Origin: Campylorhamphus procurvoides | Taxonomy: Eukaryota > Chordata > Aves > Passeriformes > Dendrocolaptidae | Assembly: GCA_013396655.1 (NCBI GenBank) | Contig: WBMV01004889.1 | Location: forward strand, 604,063-668,062 | Direction: 5' to 3' | Length of the DNA: 64,000 bases | Shown: positions 24,301 through 39,162 of the stretch, one piece after another | How positions within the stretch are numbered: the first letter of the stretch is position 1 | How the letters are laid out: each line of letters starts with the position of its first letter | Notes under the pieces: generated by a model | What the model saw: the letters and a program-made list of their open reading frames with translations, nothing else | Database searches by the model: none | What the model was told of the DNA's origin: nothing | Translations under genes and position numbers: made by a program

Positions 24301-25230
24301 AACTGAAGCAGCCCAAAAGGGCTGAAGGATAATGTCATTTTCCCCTCCGTCAACACTACACACAACCTCTATCATCCATTAGCCCTGCACTTCTTCCATG
24401 TATGAGTTCCAACACAGTGAACAGCCACAGCATATTAAAGGGAACTCGCTAGTCATGACTGCCTTGGGAGATTGATGCAGCAGCTGGTCATGACCTTGAC
24501 AGTGATTTCAGTCATTACTGCATTTTTATTAAGAGCTTCAGAAAAGTTATTTTTTGAAATAAATGTAGTGCTTTATAGACTTCAATTGTGCCAATTCTGT
24601 GAAGATTTTATTACTCTGAAATAGAGTCAAACTACTTAGAATGGGACACTGTTGCCTAAAAACAGACCATCAGGACCTTTGAGCATGTGAGAAGGTCTGA
24701 GTATCCGAGACATTCCCAGGGGCTGGCAAATATGCCAGGGGACCCACAGAAGATACCCACCTTCTGGAGCAATACCTGGACACCACGCAGACCACCTGCA
24801 TGGCCTGTCAGTAGCCTGGGGGTAGGAAAATGAATGCTACCCTTCACAGCAGTGCATTTACACCCTGCCTCCCCTTCCTGTCTTCACCAGCTTGCAAGGG
24901 CTCCATTTTAGATACACAAATCATCCCTGAGGTCAACAGAAGGGAGTTTTGGTGGAGAAGTTACACCCCCATGTAAATATTCTCAGGATCAAGACTTAAG
25001 AGCTGTGGCCTCTGAGCTCCTACTTGCTGCAGCACTCCTGCTAATTTTGTGAAACTTGAGTGAGGTGGGCTGCACATAGAAGGCTCTGTCATACGAGCTG
25101 AAATTTTTTTTAGGTTCTTGACTTTCAGCAAAAGGTGCAAGATAATAATAATATGGAAGGGATAAAGACCATGGGATGAAGATTAACTTTGTCTTGAAAA
25201 AATGTAATCCAGAGAGCAAATTTTTTTTTC
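21310..25230. other. AT-rich unique sequence
   Basis: No recognised gene or repeat family. Contains a purine-rich tract at 22078-22102 and short frames up to 108 codons (23718-24044, plus) without recognisable domains. Confidence 0.45.
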
Positions 25231-25236
25231 TGTCAC

Positions 25237-25302
25237 AGCCTCTGATTTCAGGGCAGGACGGCAGGGAAAACTGTCTATAAAAATCCTGATTTCACAGAGG
25301 CT
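25237..25302. repeat. Imperfect inverted repeat
   Basis: AGCCTCTG (25237-25244) is complementary to CAGAGGCT (25295-25302), with a 50-base spacer that includes a TATA-like CTATAAAAAT. It lies 100 bases before the perfect hairpin below. Function unknown. Confidence 0.35.
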
Positions 25303-25407
25303 GCCCCAAAAGAGAAGGAGAGTCAGAGGGGAGCAGAGCACACTCTTTAAGTATCACAGCTTGGTGTACAGCCAAGAGATACGCAGAAGCCAAAACACAG
25401 CACGCTG

Positions 25408-25429
25408 AGAGTTGCCTAAAGGCAACTCT
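25408..25429. repeat. Perfect 22-base hairpin
   Basis: AGAGTTGCCT, two-base spacer AA, then AGGCAACTCT. The ten-base arms are perfectly complementary. It can form a cruciform in DNA or a stable hairpin in RNA of either strand. The arms are too short for a microRNA precursor. Confidence 0.85.
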
Positions 25430-25449
25430 AACAGGGACAACTTTCAAAG

Positions 25450-28400
25450 TGATTCCAAAAATGCATCAGGAAAAACTACCTTTGCTCTATGTGCTGCTCT
25501 GGGGCCAAGCGCAGGCAGAAAACTGCACAGTAGGACAAGCTGCTATCACTGAAGTTCAAATGGAAGTTGATTAATTTTTTCTTCAGAGGTACATACATTA
25601 AATGCTCATTGAAAAAGACGAGCCTGCACGTCTACACCACACGGGGCCATGAAGGCTCTTTGGTGATTTCACAGTGAAGAATGGTATTTCTGTCTTAAAA
25701 TGACATAGCAATACTCAAATACTTTTCCTAAGAGCACACTTTGAAGTTACGGTATGTTCTCAGAACACTGTACAGCAATGTGCTTCTATCATCTCATTAA
25801 TTAACTGTAATTAATATACGATCATTTCCAGACTTAAACATAGTTAACCATTAACCTGTATTTGTAGACTGTATTTGCTGAACAGCATGGTATTTTCCTT
25901 CACTCTCCAATGCTATGTAATCATGCAGTTACAGACCTTATCAGAATGGTCAGCTAAAAGTTTTTTGCTGGGGACAGGAGGAAAAGCCACAAGTATCTTT
26001 TTACTATTTAAACTTTTTAAAATAAAAATGATGATTTTAAAATAAAACTTAGTCAAGAAACAAAACAAATTAAAGTAAGACTCCTCATTTACATATTTTC
26101 TGGATAAACATATTCCAATCCCCAGTTCCAGCCCTTATGCCTATACCAGCATAGGCAAAAGTGGCATCAAGACAACTCTTCAAGTTTCCAACTGGATTTC
26201 CTTACTATATATCTATATATGTATGTGTCTATTAGACAAAAAAGAGGATACTTTGAGTCTCCAACACTGTATATATGTAATTCAGTTGTTTCTTACATAA
26301 TAATGAATGTATTGTTACTGTATTTTAAAAGCATTTGCAGTAAGATTCAGTTGTTGTGAAAAAACAGTAATACAACAACAATACAGTGTAAAGAAAACTA
26401 CTCAGTACTTTTTACTCATGTCAGCAATATGGATGGTCAACATCAGAAAGTCAAGGATGAACACAGAACTGTGGTATACACAAAATTATGCATAGTCAAT
26501 CTAGGGTTGGGGATTTTGTTCGGGTTTGGGTTTGTGATGCCTTTTATTTAGGTGAGGTTTTTTATTTTATTTTTAACAAATAGCACTTAGCAGGTTTGTG
26601 CGATTACATTAGTGGATCTTGCTCTGTATTTTATCATAAACCGAGGTGTTACAGATCTCTACCAAAATTAAAGAAAGTGCTTGAGGCAGAAACATAACAC
26701 AAGATAAACCAAGATAATCCATCAATCATGTGGATGTATGTAATGGGTGATACATACAAATAAATACCAAATACTGTATTAGAAGCCTGTTTTGGTGCCC
26801 CTTTATATTTGAGAGGGATTAACAGAAACAATTTTAGAAATTCAGAATATATTTCAACTAGTTGCCATCAGAATTCCACTTTCATGCAGGATCTGCTGCC
26901 CATCTCGCACTGTAAAACCTCTGATACAAATAGTCCATCTCTTTGGAGACTCAATCTACAGCTTTAAACTGTTTGAGAAAGACTGCTACCTGCCAGCTCA
27001 GACACTGTGATGTGTTACTTTTAGGTCTCTAGTACCATCTGACGTAGAGTTCCTGCTGCAACCTCAGTTAGGGAATCAAGCTGTATTAAATAAACACAAA
27101 TTCTTTATTCTTCTTACTTCACATGCAAAAAGCGATGTGTCATCTTATCCAGCATGATGCATCTGCACAATTCATAAAGAGATTGTTTAGTTGCAAATTA
27201 CCTGGAAATACGATGCTGGAAAGGAGACAGACTGAGATTATGACTGACATCAAACGATTCTCAACAAACCAGTGAAATTAGCACCGGTATCATCCTGAAA
27301 TGAGGTATTAGGACTAACAAATGTTATTTAAGCATTTCAGCACTCTTTTCCCATGGGTTTCCTGTTCTGAAAGTCAGGAAGGTTAAAGATGATGGTAGGA
27401 ATTTGGTCACCCTGGTAGGGCAGGACTTCTTGTGCACCATAGGGTGGCCTAGGCAGTTGGCACACAATGCACTGGAACAGGCTTTTACACCAAATCCAAT
27501 TCTCAGCAGTACAAAAAGCATTCTTCTGAAAGCAGCTTTGGGGGGATGAGGAAATCTAATCCTAGAGGGAACTCCGGTGCCCATGTACAATAGAAATCCC
27601 ACCCACACCAAAACAATTTTCTGATGCACGTCAAAGAACATACTCTCTTCAGAGCAAATGCTAAATACACCCATCTCAGAACTGTATCAATATTGGCACA
27701 AGGAAATGAAACCCACCTTCTAAAACCGATGCTGGGAAAGACTCCAGTTGACAGAAACTTCATGAAAGCTCTAATGCAGTGTTACCTGCATTTCAGACTA
27801 TGGTAATGCAGGTACAGACTTTGCAAAATATAAGGTTAAGGCATGAAAATATCCCAGGGTTTTGCAAGATAAACTAGAAGTTTTAGAAGCTCTTGTTTTA
27901 GACACATTCAGGTAACAGTTATTAAATTCAATATATAAACGAAAAAACCAAACTTTTTAGACATCTGCAAACAGTCCTCAACAGGCTTTCAAGTTCACAA
28001 TTAAATCTTAGCTCATAATCAAATGCTTGTATATGAGGTTAAAACTGTTAAAAGTCGGTAAGAAATATCTGAAGCTTTCCTTCTTAGCCCTAAATCCAGT
28101 AACTTGTTTAAGTAAAACTGCTGTACCACCTTGTCTCGAACAAAATTCCCCCCTTCATTCAGAAAAGTTTCTCAGACTCTGAAAGAGTTTGTTCTGTGTT
28201 TTGGTGTTTGGGTTTGTTTGGGGTTTTTTCCCTTCCCTAAATAAACACAATGCAACTCTCATTATCTGTTTCTGCCTGACCATTCTCAGTACTCCCTTCC
28301 CTGGGTCTTTGTACTACAAGACATAACATTACAAAGTATGCCTATTAACCATTCTGAAAACTGAATATATTAAGGGCTGGAACAAAGAAATATCCAAGAG

Positions 28401-31400
28401 ACTGGCTGTTCTATCACCAGATGACAGTGGACAAGGAAGGCAGGCAGGCAAGCACATCAAGTCCTGAGAGTTAAAAGTCTCACTTAGCCTTTTCCCTGCC
28501 ACTTGACTCAGCACAGACACTTCAGAGTGGAAGCTGAACATGTAATATACCATGGTCCCTTCTGCTCCCAACTGCTGCAGCAGCCCAACTAATTCCTGAA
28601 ATGCCAGATGCCCTTAAAGCCGATCACCTGTACATCCCAACACGTCACTTGGGGCCCAGGACAACAAGAAGAGGGATGAGGCAGAGGCCAGGGGAGATAG
28701 GACCTGCACACATGCACACACACGAATGCCTCTCCCTTCACACAGCTCTAAATAAAATTAAGCCGCTCATGTCATTTCTACTGCCAGATTAGCTCAAGCA
28801 TGGTAAATTTCCAATTCAGCTCATTCACCTCACTTTGATCCATGCTACATGCCGCTTTCTATTCATATCTACAACCATCACTGACAGCAGCAGAAAAAGT
28901 AGCATAAATCCAACAATAAAACACTTTTCAGAGTGAGAAGCTAAAGGGAACTACAAGATTAGACATTTTTTCTTTAATTTTTTTATTGTTTTATTAGCCT
29001 GATATTAACATGCTGCTGTGCAATTTTCTCTTGCAGCACGTAAGAGATTAACACACTGAATACTAATATGCTAAACCCAAACCAAGTTTAAATACACAGT
29101 GATTAGCTTTGCCCCTGGCCTTGCCCCTGAACCTTCCTCCTTGACCATTCAATTAAACCAAGCAAGGCATGTCTTAGAACTATAGCTTTTAAGTAAACAG
29201 ATTAAAACATGAAAATCTCAGAAAACAAGTTAAACAGAACACTCAGTGTAACAAATAAAATGGTGATGCAGCAGCAAGAAAGATGAAAATTGTTTAAGCA
29301 AATGCCAAAAAACAATATTCTTATTTCAGTATTTCTCCTCATTAGTCTAAACTACAGGTCATGCAGTTTCCCTTTAGACCAGTACAAAATTGCTGCAGCA
29401 TGGCTTTTAAACATACAAATCTCAAAGATGGGGTCTCAGGGCAGAAAACAAGGTAGGGAGAGAAGGAAGGATGCCTACGTATACATGCCAAGGTATGTAT
29501 ATTTGGAAAACAAGAGACAGGGAAGTCTGTATATTTATATAAAGAACTGCATTATATACATATTCTATGTGCACAAATAGAAAGTACCAGAAAATTTCAT
29601 ACAACAGCTGCTTTTGCATCATGTCTTTGTCACACATCCAAAGAAGTAAACCCCAGTATGCTGCTGGGTAAACATAACCCTGAAAAGAGACATAGGTTTG
29701 AGTCAAGAAAATTCTAGTCCTGGTTTGCAAAGACTCCATATAGGACTGCACTTCTGGAAGCTATTTCAGAAGAGGTTTTGGACTTATCAACAAGTCTTAA
29801 GTATTTCAGAGAAAAAAGGGAAAACTTTAGCTGAAGAAAACTTCTAACTTCACACCTTAATGTGTATTAAATTTAAAAGCAAAACTAGTACTACGCTTAC
29901 CATGAACACTGATGTACTCAGACATTACAGCTTCTAAGAATAATATAAAATCTTCAGAGATCAGGCCATAGAGTTCAGGGCAAAGTCTCAACACTTTAGG
30001 ATTCTTTCTTACAAAAGAAATTTTGATTAGAAAAAAATAAAAAATCAGATGTGCACTATTGTTTTATCCAGTACATACTTTGCACCAGAAGCTAGTCATA
30101 TTTAATGGCAACTAATGATTCATTATTACATCTCAGAAATAAAAATGCATGTCAGGAAACACATGGAGCAACAACGGCACAACCTCATCATCTAATTACC
30201 TTGATAAAGGGACTACATGCTTAGTACAGACACTGTCAAACACATATTTATGAAACTAATGCATTGTTTGCATTATCTCTAAATGACAGGATTATTTAAT
30301 CCTGAGCATCTGAAGGGTGAGGGGACCCCTGCATGTGCAATGAAAGTTATAGTGAGTCTGTGGGAATTCTGTCTGGGCCTTAATTTCAACAGAGTCTGTT
30401 TATATTCTTCCCAGCCCAAAAGGCTTCATCCACCAATCTACAAGATGCAAAGAAGCAGCACAGACAGCATTACGTTGCTGCTGGTTTGAGTGGAGTTTTT
30501 GGTTGCTTTCATGAAAGCTTGCAAAGTAAGAGTTGTAACAACAGAGCTCGATGTAAAACCAGGTATCACCTGTAGTCTAGAAAACAAATAGTACAACTTA
30601 TAAAATAAGTTTCTTCACACATTCACCACCTCAGTGAATCCAGCCTGACCTTAAGGAAGTCCGGACCTTTTATTTGCAAATCCTTTTGAAGTACACATCA
30701 ACAAACACAACAAATTATTGATCTGCAGATGTTTATTATCCTATAACTACTTAACTAAAAACTATGTTAACACTTCCAACAGTTGGGAGAAACACGACCC
30801 GTTTATTTTGGTGCATCTCTCTCAGAATGGACCCAGAACAGCCCTTTTTCCTGTACCAGCTCTTCACAGCTTTCTTCCACTCTACCAACAGGCTGAAGGA
30901 GTCATCTAGTGGTCACAGACAATTCCTGCAGCCTCGCAGCTTCTGCAGTCCAGCTGTCAGGGCAGCTCAAAGTTTTTGATACCTTAAAGCACACACAGCA
31001 CTGACAGGAGTCTCTGCAGGTCCAGTATCTGAACTGTGATATGGTCCTTGCATCCATGATGACGTTCTGTGTCCATGTTCCCTAGCATGTCCTAAGCGTT
31101 AGTTTCCCACTTCTGGCCCATGTCAAGGCCAAATTAAAGTTCTGTCTTATTCCTTAAACATGCTTGGGAGTAGACACAGCCATGTGTTTCTAACCCATAT
31201 GTAGCTGTCTATTCCTCTTCAGGGGTGGGCAAGCATTCCCTGAATAACACTGCTACTCGTGTGAAGCACCAGTTCAAGTGACGTGGATTAAATGGCTAAG
31301 CAGCAGCACAGCAAGCCAAGTGACCCTACTCCAGCTCACATCCCTCCTCTACCACAAATTTGTGCATAGGTTTGGACAAAGCTCCTGAGTATTTAGGTAA

Positions 31401-34400
31401 TGTATCTCAGTCATGAAAGAAACATCTATCTAATAACATGCAAAACTCAGAGAGAACTGCAATATGTTAAACATATATTTCATGTATGAGCTAAAAATCA
31501 CACTGATGAACAGAATTAACATCTGTAAAAATCTTACTTAGCTTCATAAAAATTTGTAATGCTTTATCAGTTCTCTGTTCAACACTTTCAGTCAGGTAGG
31601 CTCCAGAAATATAAGGCAGTACAATTTTATTTGAAAACCTCAAATACTCATTTTTCAAATGAATAGTCATTTCAACTATGTTAGAAAAGTGAACATTGGT
31701 ATTGATTTTTCATATCAACATCTTAGTTTTAAAATAAATTCAGATCCATTTTTTCACTCTGTATTAATTTGTGTTACCTGTTGAGTGAGTGGATCACAGG
31801 CACCTAAACACAACTTAGGCAAGACTATCCCAAGCTTCTTTTTGTTTCTGAAAATCACTTTGATGCCACACTACATCCAGGCTCTGGAAGAACTGCTACT
31901 CTTCCTCCACAGAGAAAAGATTGCTATTTACATATTTCCTTTTTAGATGTTTTGCATTGTTGATCAAAGGTGAATCTAATACAGTGAGCATCCCCCACCA
32001 TTTTATAACACCTTTCTCACACAAGCCCCCCCACGAAGTTTACCATCTTGTAACTCAATTCCAGCAGCAGCAGCTTCCCCTCCCCACCCCCAAAATAAGG
32101 AAATACAGGTTCTCCAGACCTCTAAAGGAAGCAAAAAAGACTTCCTTAAATTCATATCCAACCTCCCTGTGACTCAGAGGCTCTATCTGCCTCAATCACC
32201 TCAATCACAAAGGTGTCACCTAGCTTTTTTCATCAATCCTATACATTATCTGAGTAATTCAAGTGAAAAATGCTGTAAAAGTGCAAATTATCAGCATGGT
32301 ATGATTAAGGTGCTCCGACCTATTTCCAGCTCAGCTGAAGGTGGAAAACAGTGGTACCACCACTGTACGAACAGGTGAAAGGAAAGCAAAATGAGCCTTG
32401 CAAGCCTTAATGTCAGAACTAAACAGAGAAGGTACCTTCAAAATGATGAGGCATGAGGACCAAAGTGATGTTTAAAGCTTCTATCTAGCTCAGCTGCCCT
32501 CTGATCTCAGCAGGCAGCATATCCACCTTGATTCACAAGTCTAACAAATTAAGTGTTGGTCAGATCTGCCTTATGTGGAAGACCTGCAGAAAGACTGACT
32601 AAAAAGCACATTTATTTCTGCAAGGTGGGGGACACCTTACCATTTCAGGTCAGTAAATCACCAAGAGCAGTTTCTTGCCACCACTGCTCAGGGGCCCAGT
32701 CACAGAGGTGCCTGGAACTGAGGCAACAGTTCTGCAGCACTCAGAGGTTTGTACAGGCACACCCCAGACCTATTTCTCTAGTTTTTAAACAGGCCTGATT
32801 TGTACTGATATTTTATAGCTTTAAGTGTCCAGCATCACATGGACTGTAAGGCCACTCTTAAGACTTTCATAAAAATTTAATTCACTCTAATTTTATTTCT
32901 TTATTTATGCATTTTACACATAAGATATTCTTTGGTAAGAGCAATGAAAGAGTGGGTTCACTACTGGTCTAAAATAGCACATAAAAAAAATTCACTGATG
33001 AAATCAGTGGTAGTCAATAGTAGAGGTCTACTCATGTATACCATGTTAGGCCAAGTCACATTGCCCTGTCTCACAACATATTTTCAGTGAACTGCAAGAG
33101 TGAATGAGGATCAGAAATAGTCACTGAAGCCCATTTTGTCCTGTTATCAGAAAAAAAAGATGTACACACTTTTCATATCACATACATATTCATACACACA
33201 CAGATGCCTGCGTTTATGTGTGTATGTATCTGTACATACCTTTTTCCAGGTACATGCAAAATAAAAGCAAACAGCACACAATAGGCTGGTTTGCAAAGTT
33301 GTCACGCAGAAAAATAAACTAGTGGCAAAATTAAAAAGACAAGAAATTGCAAAATACCACAGCCACTCTTTAAATACATCCCTCTGTGCACTAAAGTTAA
33401 AATGGGAAGCTCCTTCTAGAGCTTCTGCCACTTCTTACCATGCAGGTCAGCTAAAGCATGTACTTTGTTAATGCCACAAATACCTAGGTTGGCATATTTC
33501 CTTTTGATAAATGGTTTATTGTATCGACCAGGCTTTTATCACCCCAAAAGACAGCCATAATTTGCATTTCTTAGAGGTCTTACCACAGACTACCTGGGAA
33601 CTTTGGTTGCCTCCTCCCCTGCCTCCCTGAGATGTTTCACAAAGGGAAGATCATTGTGCCATCTCTGGAGGATGAGCATAATGTTTGAGAATTAATTATT
33701 TCCAGGTATAAATCAAGGAGGCTGACCATCTTAAAACAAACACATTACTGATTGAAGCCTAAGCATCTGGACAGTCTCTATTTGCACCTTAATTACTCAG
33801 TAGAAATGTGCTAAACATTATCAGTCAAGTGAAGATGCCTATTTCCAAGGGCCTGCAGGATAAGCTGAAATAGCTCTCAGAACTGCCAAGGGCAAAGGAT
33901 TTATCTGCTTTTCTGTACATTTGTCAACTTATACTGAAGGAAATATAGTCAGAAGCAACAGAGCAAATTGATGATAATATTTAGACTATATTCACTTATT
34001 ACGAAAGTTCATCCGGAAAGTACCTCTTTTTCCTCTGCCTCACCACCACTTCACCAACGCATCAATTTGGATTCCTCAGCAGCAGTACCTGCAGCAAGCA
34101 TTTCTAGGTACAGATTCATAATTCACAGAGCAGGGACTCAAAAGTCAGACATTTAGTGAAAGTCCAGCAGTTAATTCAGAAAACCTCTGCCATACTCTTA
34201 TTCCTGTGAGTATTTTGAATAAACCATGAACGCTGCCACACATGGGAAGGGCTCAGTTGAGTTGTTAAAATATATCACAGTTTGTATTTTCAAATGGGCC
34301 TGGCTAGTTACCTGCTTCACTGAAATCTTGAAGAAAGAAGGAATTAGCTGCAATCTAATAACTCGTTATTGGTCCTCAAGAACATGCTTCTTGAGTGAGT

Positions 34401-37400
34401 TCCACCAAAATATTGCTGAGATTTTTGTCAGTGCATATAGTACCACATGGAATTCGCTTGCATTTTTCCTCAAGAAACTTCCAGGTATTTACACACCTGT
34501 TTGCTATTTCTGAGTTACTCCATACACTAACAAGCTTCCAGGGGCAGCATCAGTTACAAAAAGAAAGAAATTTAGCCAAGTACGGAACACTTGCAGCTAC
34601 ATTATTATAATTTTAAACTTAAAAAAGCCCCCTATCTTCTTGTAGCTAGCTGGGAACAGGAACTCAAATTATTTTCATTTCTGCTATGGACAGTTTCACT
34701 TTTGAATTTGTTTGGCAGACAAATATTTTGTTTGAACAAGAACATAAAAATATATAGATACCCTTTTATAGAAAGATATCCCTTCAATTTGAAAATATTT
34801 TAACCTCTTGATGTCATAAAACACATTTGATTGTACAGTAATCATCTAACAGATAAAAAGGGAAGGATCCATTTTGAATAGCTTTCTCCTGCAGCAGATT
34901 CTGCTCATCTTCAGTTAAGGCACACAAGTTTTTCTGGCAGCACCTTTTTGGGTCTGCATCTGAAAAAAGAAGCATCCTGTAAAGCATTAGCTCTCATTAC
35001 AAAAAAACATGTCCTTTCATACTCAAGTTTCACACCTGAAAAGTCTCAGATGCTGCCAGGGTTTCAACTCAGGTTAGCTGGACATCAGGTAAGAATGTCC
35101 CGAGGCAGCACACCACCTCAGCTCCCTGCACTGTCCCTGCACAGCAATGACCGTGCTGCCCAATCTTTAATTTGGGATATAATATTTGACCACCCTAGGC
35201 AAAACACAGCCCCAGTGAATTCATGTAGAAGTACTTGTTGCTGTTCTTGCCAGCACCTGACACATAACAGAAGTTTGAAAACCACTAACAAACTTCCAGA
35301 ACTCCATAAATCATACACAAGCAATTACAAATCACCCTGATGTCTACAAATTAAACAAAAAATATTATTGTACTAGCCAGGGATACATACTCATCTTACA
35401 GGCCATTGGAAGAGAAGCAGTCTTCTCTTTTTCAGTCGACCACCACCCATGAAAATCTTAAGCAATGATCATATTAGTGATTTACAGCATCACCTCCAGA
35501 CTTAAAAATTTAACCAGCACCTTGAATCTGTAGTAAACTGGTATTCTGCATCTAGACAGAGCTATCCTGCTAAATTCACCTATCAACACACTCACAAAGC
35601 CCCATGCAACTTTTAGTAACAGCCTGATATGCAACATGCTTGCTGGGTTCCATGAAAGCAAGCTATACAAGGCATCACCTACTACAGAAAGGATTATAGG
35701 AGAAAGATAAAAGCAACAATAAAATTAAGACATGTTATCTTCACATCAGTAACTAACTGATGCTATCTGCTCTGGAAACTACCCACACTGTAAACCCATG
35801 TTTAGAAGACACATGTAAGTCCCAAGCAGAAGAAACAGACAGTAGTGGTCTGCTCCTGGAGATACATTCTCCTCCTCTTGCACTTCACTTAGCCTACCCT
35901 TAAGGCTCTAGCTTGACAAGCAGTAAGCATACGCCAGCTCTGAAGCTAAAAGCAGTTGTGTCCCCTGTCTGGCTTCTACAACCTCTTCCTGGACCCATTT
36001 TGGGGGGCAACAGAGCTTTTCAGTTCTCCAGTCTGATTCATAACACAATATATGATCGACCCAGTATAGGTCTATTCTATCTGTATGGGGCTGGAAGAGT
36101 TAAGCTAATAAAAGATATTCATTTTAGCAATGATCAGTCCTCCAGTCAAGTTCATTACACAACTACAAAAACAGTAGCATGGCCCCAGGATGCAAGTGTC
36201 TGAGGCTTTCAGTGACAGTGCTGCCCTAATAGTGCTTCACTATTACACCTGTCAAATAAGTCTTACTGCACCTTCTTGTCAGGGAGTTGTAGCTCAAATA
36301 ATATGTGTATCTTCTATATATGTTGAAGATGGGATCAACATTACACATGCAGTGAACTGAAGGTGAAAGAACACTCTGAGAGTCATACCCTTCACTCTTC
36401 TCCTCATGCCTGCATGAATACAGAGCACTTACTAGTACCCTTGTGATCTCTCCAGGAAAGAAGGATTCAACTTTCAGACAGAACTTCTCATCCTCGTTTG
36501 ACACATTCCAAAATAAATTAACAAATTTCTACAAGTTAACAGAAAGCCAAAATACGACAGAGAAGTAGCAAACACTTTGACTCCAGCTGTCAGCAAGTCT
36601 GGAAAATCAGTTATAAGCACAAAATGTAGAGCCACTGATAGGAAGCCTTGATACAGGCTGGCTTTTTTACAGCAGCCTCCTATCAATCAGAATTTAAATG
36701 CTGGAAAAAGTACAAATTAAAGAAAACAGCACAGCAGTCCAGCAGTTGTTGGCCTTGATGTTTAACTTTATGCCCATATACTCAGTGCTATACATTTTCT
36801 TTTCTGCCAGAATGCAAATGAAAAGGGAGTAACTTTGGCAAATAAGAGTTGGATACTTGGGCCCAAATAGGAAATATATTTGCATCTATAGGATAAGCAC
36901 ATTTACCACATATTTCTTGTGGACACATTAGCATTTAGAATTATCTTTAGATTCAACACACTGAAGCAAACAGGCTTGCATCAACTTTCTAATGCACTGA
37001 TATGCATAGTACGTAAAATGTCTTTAGCTATGGTTTTATCCCTCAGAGTAATGACTTAACACAGGGTTAATTTTTTAAGCAGAAATCTATACCAAGAAGC
37101 AGATCTACAAACACTGAATTTACAGACTGCATGGAGGTAAAAGCATGAAGTGTAATATGCCCAGCACCTGAAATGAAATACAAAAGATGCAAGGCCACAC
37201 ATGACTGGAAGTTTTATTATTACTTCCTATACAATGCTTCTCCACCACTGCTCAAGTGGAGGCTACAGACTAGACCATAAAAGCAGTTTGCTGTTTTCAT
37301 TTTGGCCTTACACATTTACCTACAAAGCTGTTCAACTACAAGCAATAAGTGTGAGCCAGTAATACAAGACCCTTATGAAAACACACTTCTATTTGCCCTA
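25450..37400. other. AT-rich unique sequence, probably intronic
   Basis: Twelve kilobases without a recognised gene or repeat family. Overlapping minus-strand frames of 116 and 86 codons lie at 27324-27763, and a 109-codon minus frame at 29422-29751; none has a recognisable domain. Sites worth noting are TGACTCAGCA at 28504-28513, a CTCF-like word near 30902, and an imperfect CA/TG hairpin at 33183-33233. Confidence 0.45.
33183..33233. repeat. CA/TG-rich imperfect hairpin
   Basis: CATACACACA (33191-33200) pairs perfectly with TGTGTGTATG (33217-33226) around a 16-base loop, and pairing continues outward with mismatches. It probably arose from facing CA and TG simple repeats. Confidence 0.55.
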
Positions 37401-37410
37401 AAACTGAAAG

Positions 37411-37757
37411 AATTATAGAAGTATAGAATGGTTTAGGTTGGAAGTGACTTTTTTAAAAGATTATCTAATTCCAACCCTCTTGCCATGGGCAGGGACACTT
37501 TCCACTAGACTGTGTTACTCAGAGCCCCATCCAGCCTGGTCTTGAACACTTCTAGGGCTGGGGAGTCCACAGCATCCCAGGACAACCCGTTCCAGCGTCT
37601 CACCACCCCCACAGTAAAGAATTTCTTCCCAATATATAGTTTAAACCTATCTTCCTTCAACTTAAGGCCATGCCCCTAATACTACATGCCAATGTGAGAA
37701 GTCCCTCTCTAGCACTCCGGAAAGACCCCTTTAGATACTAGAAGGCTGCTGGAAAGA
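37411..37757 (-). mobile_element. CR1 LINE, 5'-truncated, minus strand
   Basis: Reading the plus strand, this is the reverse complement of a CR1 3' end. It starts with degenerate octamers (TATAGAAGTATAGAATGG), then GGTTGGAAGTGAC, TGCCATGGGCAGGGACA, CAGAGCCCCATCCAGCCTGG, AGTAAAGAATTTCTTCCCAA and GGCCATGCCCCTAATACTA, and stops after GAAGGCTGCTGG. It has 3' UTR sequence only and no coding capacity. It resembles the element at 58.6 kb but is a separate, more diverged copy. Confidence 0.93.
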
Positions 37758-37769
37758 AGCAGAGCTAAC

Positions 37770-39000
37770 TTTCACCAAGGCAAAAAGGAAGGTCAGTCAT
37801 AATCAAAAATATTACCAGAAATCCACCCCCAATTCCGAATTTACCATACCTGTCTCACTTCCCATCAAAATACATCAAACTTTGAAATCTCTGTTTTCCC
37901 AGAACTGCTTTCAGCAAAGCTACTGTGGAACTTCACTGTAAGAACTAATTAAAGGGTATATTTCTTTCATTTTATAGCAGAATCAATAAATTAAACTTGG
38001 CAACACAGAAAACAGCTACTCAAAGCACACATACCGGTCTGGACCAAGAGAACAAGCAATTCTGCTCAGGCCTGAGCCTGGGACACATTAAACCTCCAAT
38101 GACCCTGATCAAGATCTTTGATTTCTTCCTACTGTCCCCTGTCACCTAAGGACCTGCTCAGACCTGCATCAGTGCCCTGTAGCTGTGACAGCAGCAGCCA
38201 ATGCCTGGCTGGACCACCACAGCTAGATGTTTGCAGTGCCTTCTTATGAGGAGTCCTCTGCAAAATCACTCACAGTACCATGGGTGGAATGAACCAAGTC
38301 ATCCCATTAATCTGACTAAAGTTAACAAGCAGTAATGACAAGGCAGCAAAAGCAGAATACTCCAACACAGAGTATTTGTGTAACCTGCTACCGGTTATGG
38401 GTTAATAATTTCAGAGCTCCATTAGAAGGAATACAGAGAATGGTGCTCACCTGTTAAAAAAGCTGAAAGTTGATTAATGAACCTGAGATATTTACATTCT
38501 TCTCTCCCTAAAGAAGAATAATTAAAAACAAAAAGAATTGCAACAATGTAAGAAGATTCCTTTCCATAGAAGTTGCTTGTTCATTGCAACTGAAATATTC
38601 TTCCACACACTCTGTTTTCTCTCAACCAACCTGGCTTCCTTTCTGAGGGAGGTAACTGTAAAAAGAATTTTTCTCCTTTTTGTTTCTCGTTTCTATAATT
38701 TCCTCATGTTATAATAACATGCCACTCCCTCAAATACATCACATTGTTGTAGATCCATATTTATTACTAAACCAGTGTAAAGTTTCTTCCCTGGAATTAC
38801 TCAATGCATCTAAAAGTTCTGAAACGAAATGAGCATTTTTTCTATTATAAGTAGTTTGGAGTGAACTTTACCTTTATCATCTGTCCCTTATGGCTATATT
38901 TGTGTCATATTTATCTAGACTTTTCAAGGAAAAAAAACCTAGAAAATTTACATACTATAAACTCTCATTGACTACAGATCTTCACTACAGCAAAATACAT
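37770..39000. other. AT-rich unique sequence
   Basis: Nothing recognised. It forms the proximal part of the presumed first intron of the minus-strand transcript that starts in the CpG island. Confidence 0.45.
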
Positions 39001-39162
39001 CATTTCCTGAGTATACTCCATTACAGTAGGAGCAAAACCATCTAATCAGGGATCATAACAACATAATTGCTCGTTTCTTGTTATTGAGCCTGAGTAGGAT
39101 GTGACTCTTGGTTCCTCCTCCAACAACTCCCCGAACCTACAGGATGCAAAACCGGCACTCAC

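Noticed and set aside
33183..33233. microRNA precursor hairpin
   Set aside because: Arms are CA/TG simple repeats with a short perfect stem; better explained by facing microsatellites.
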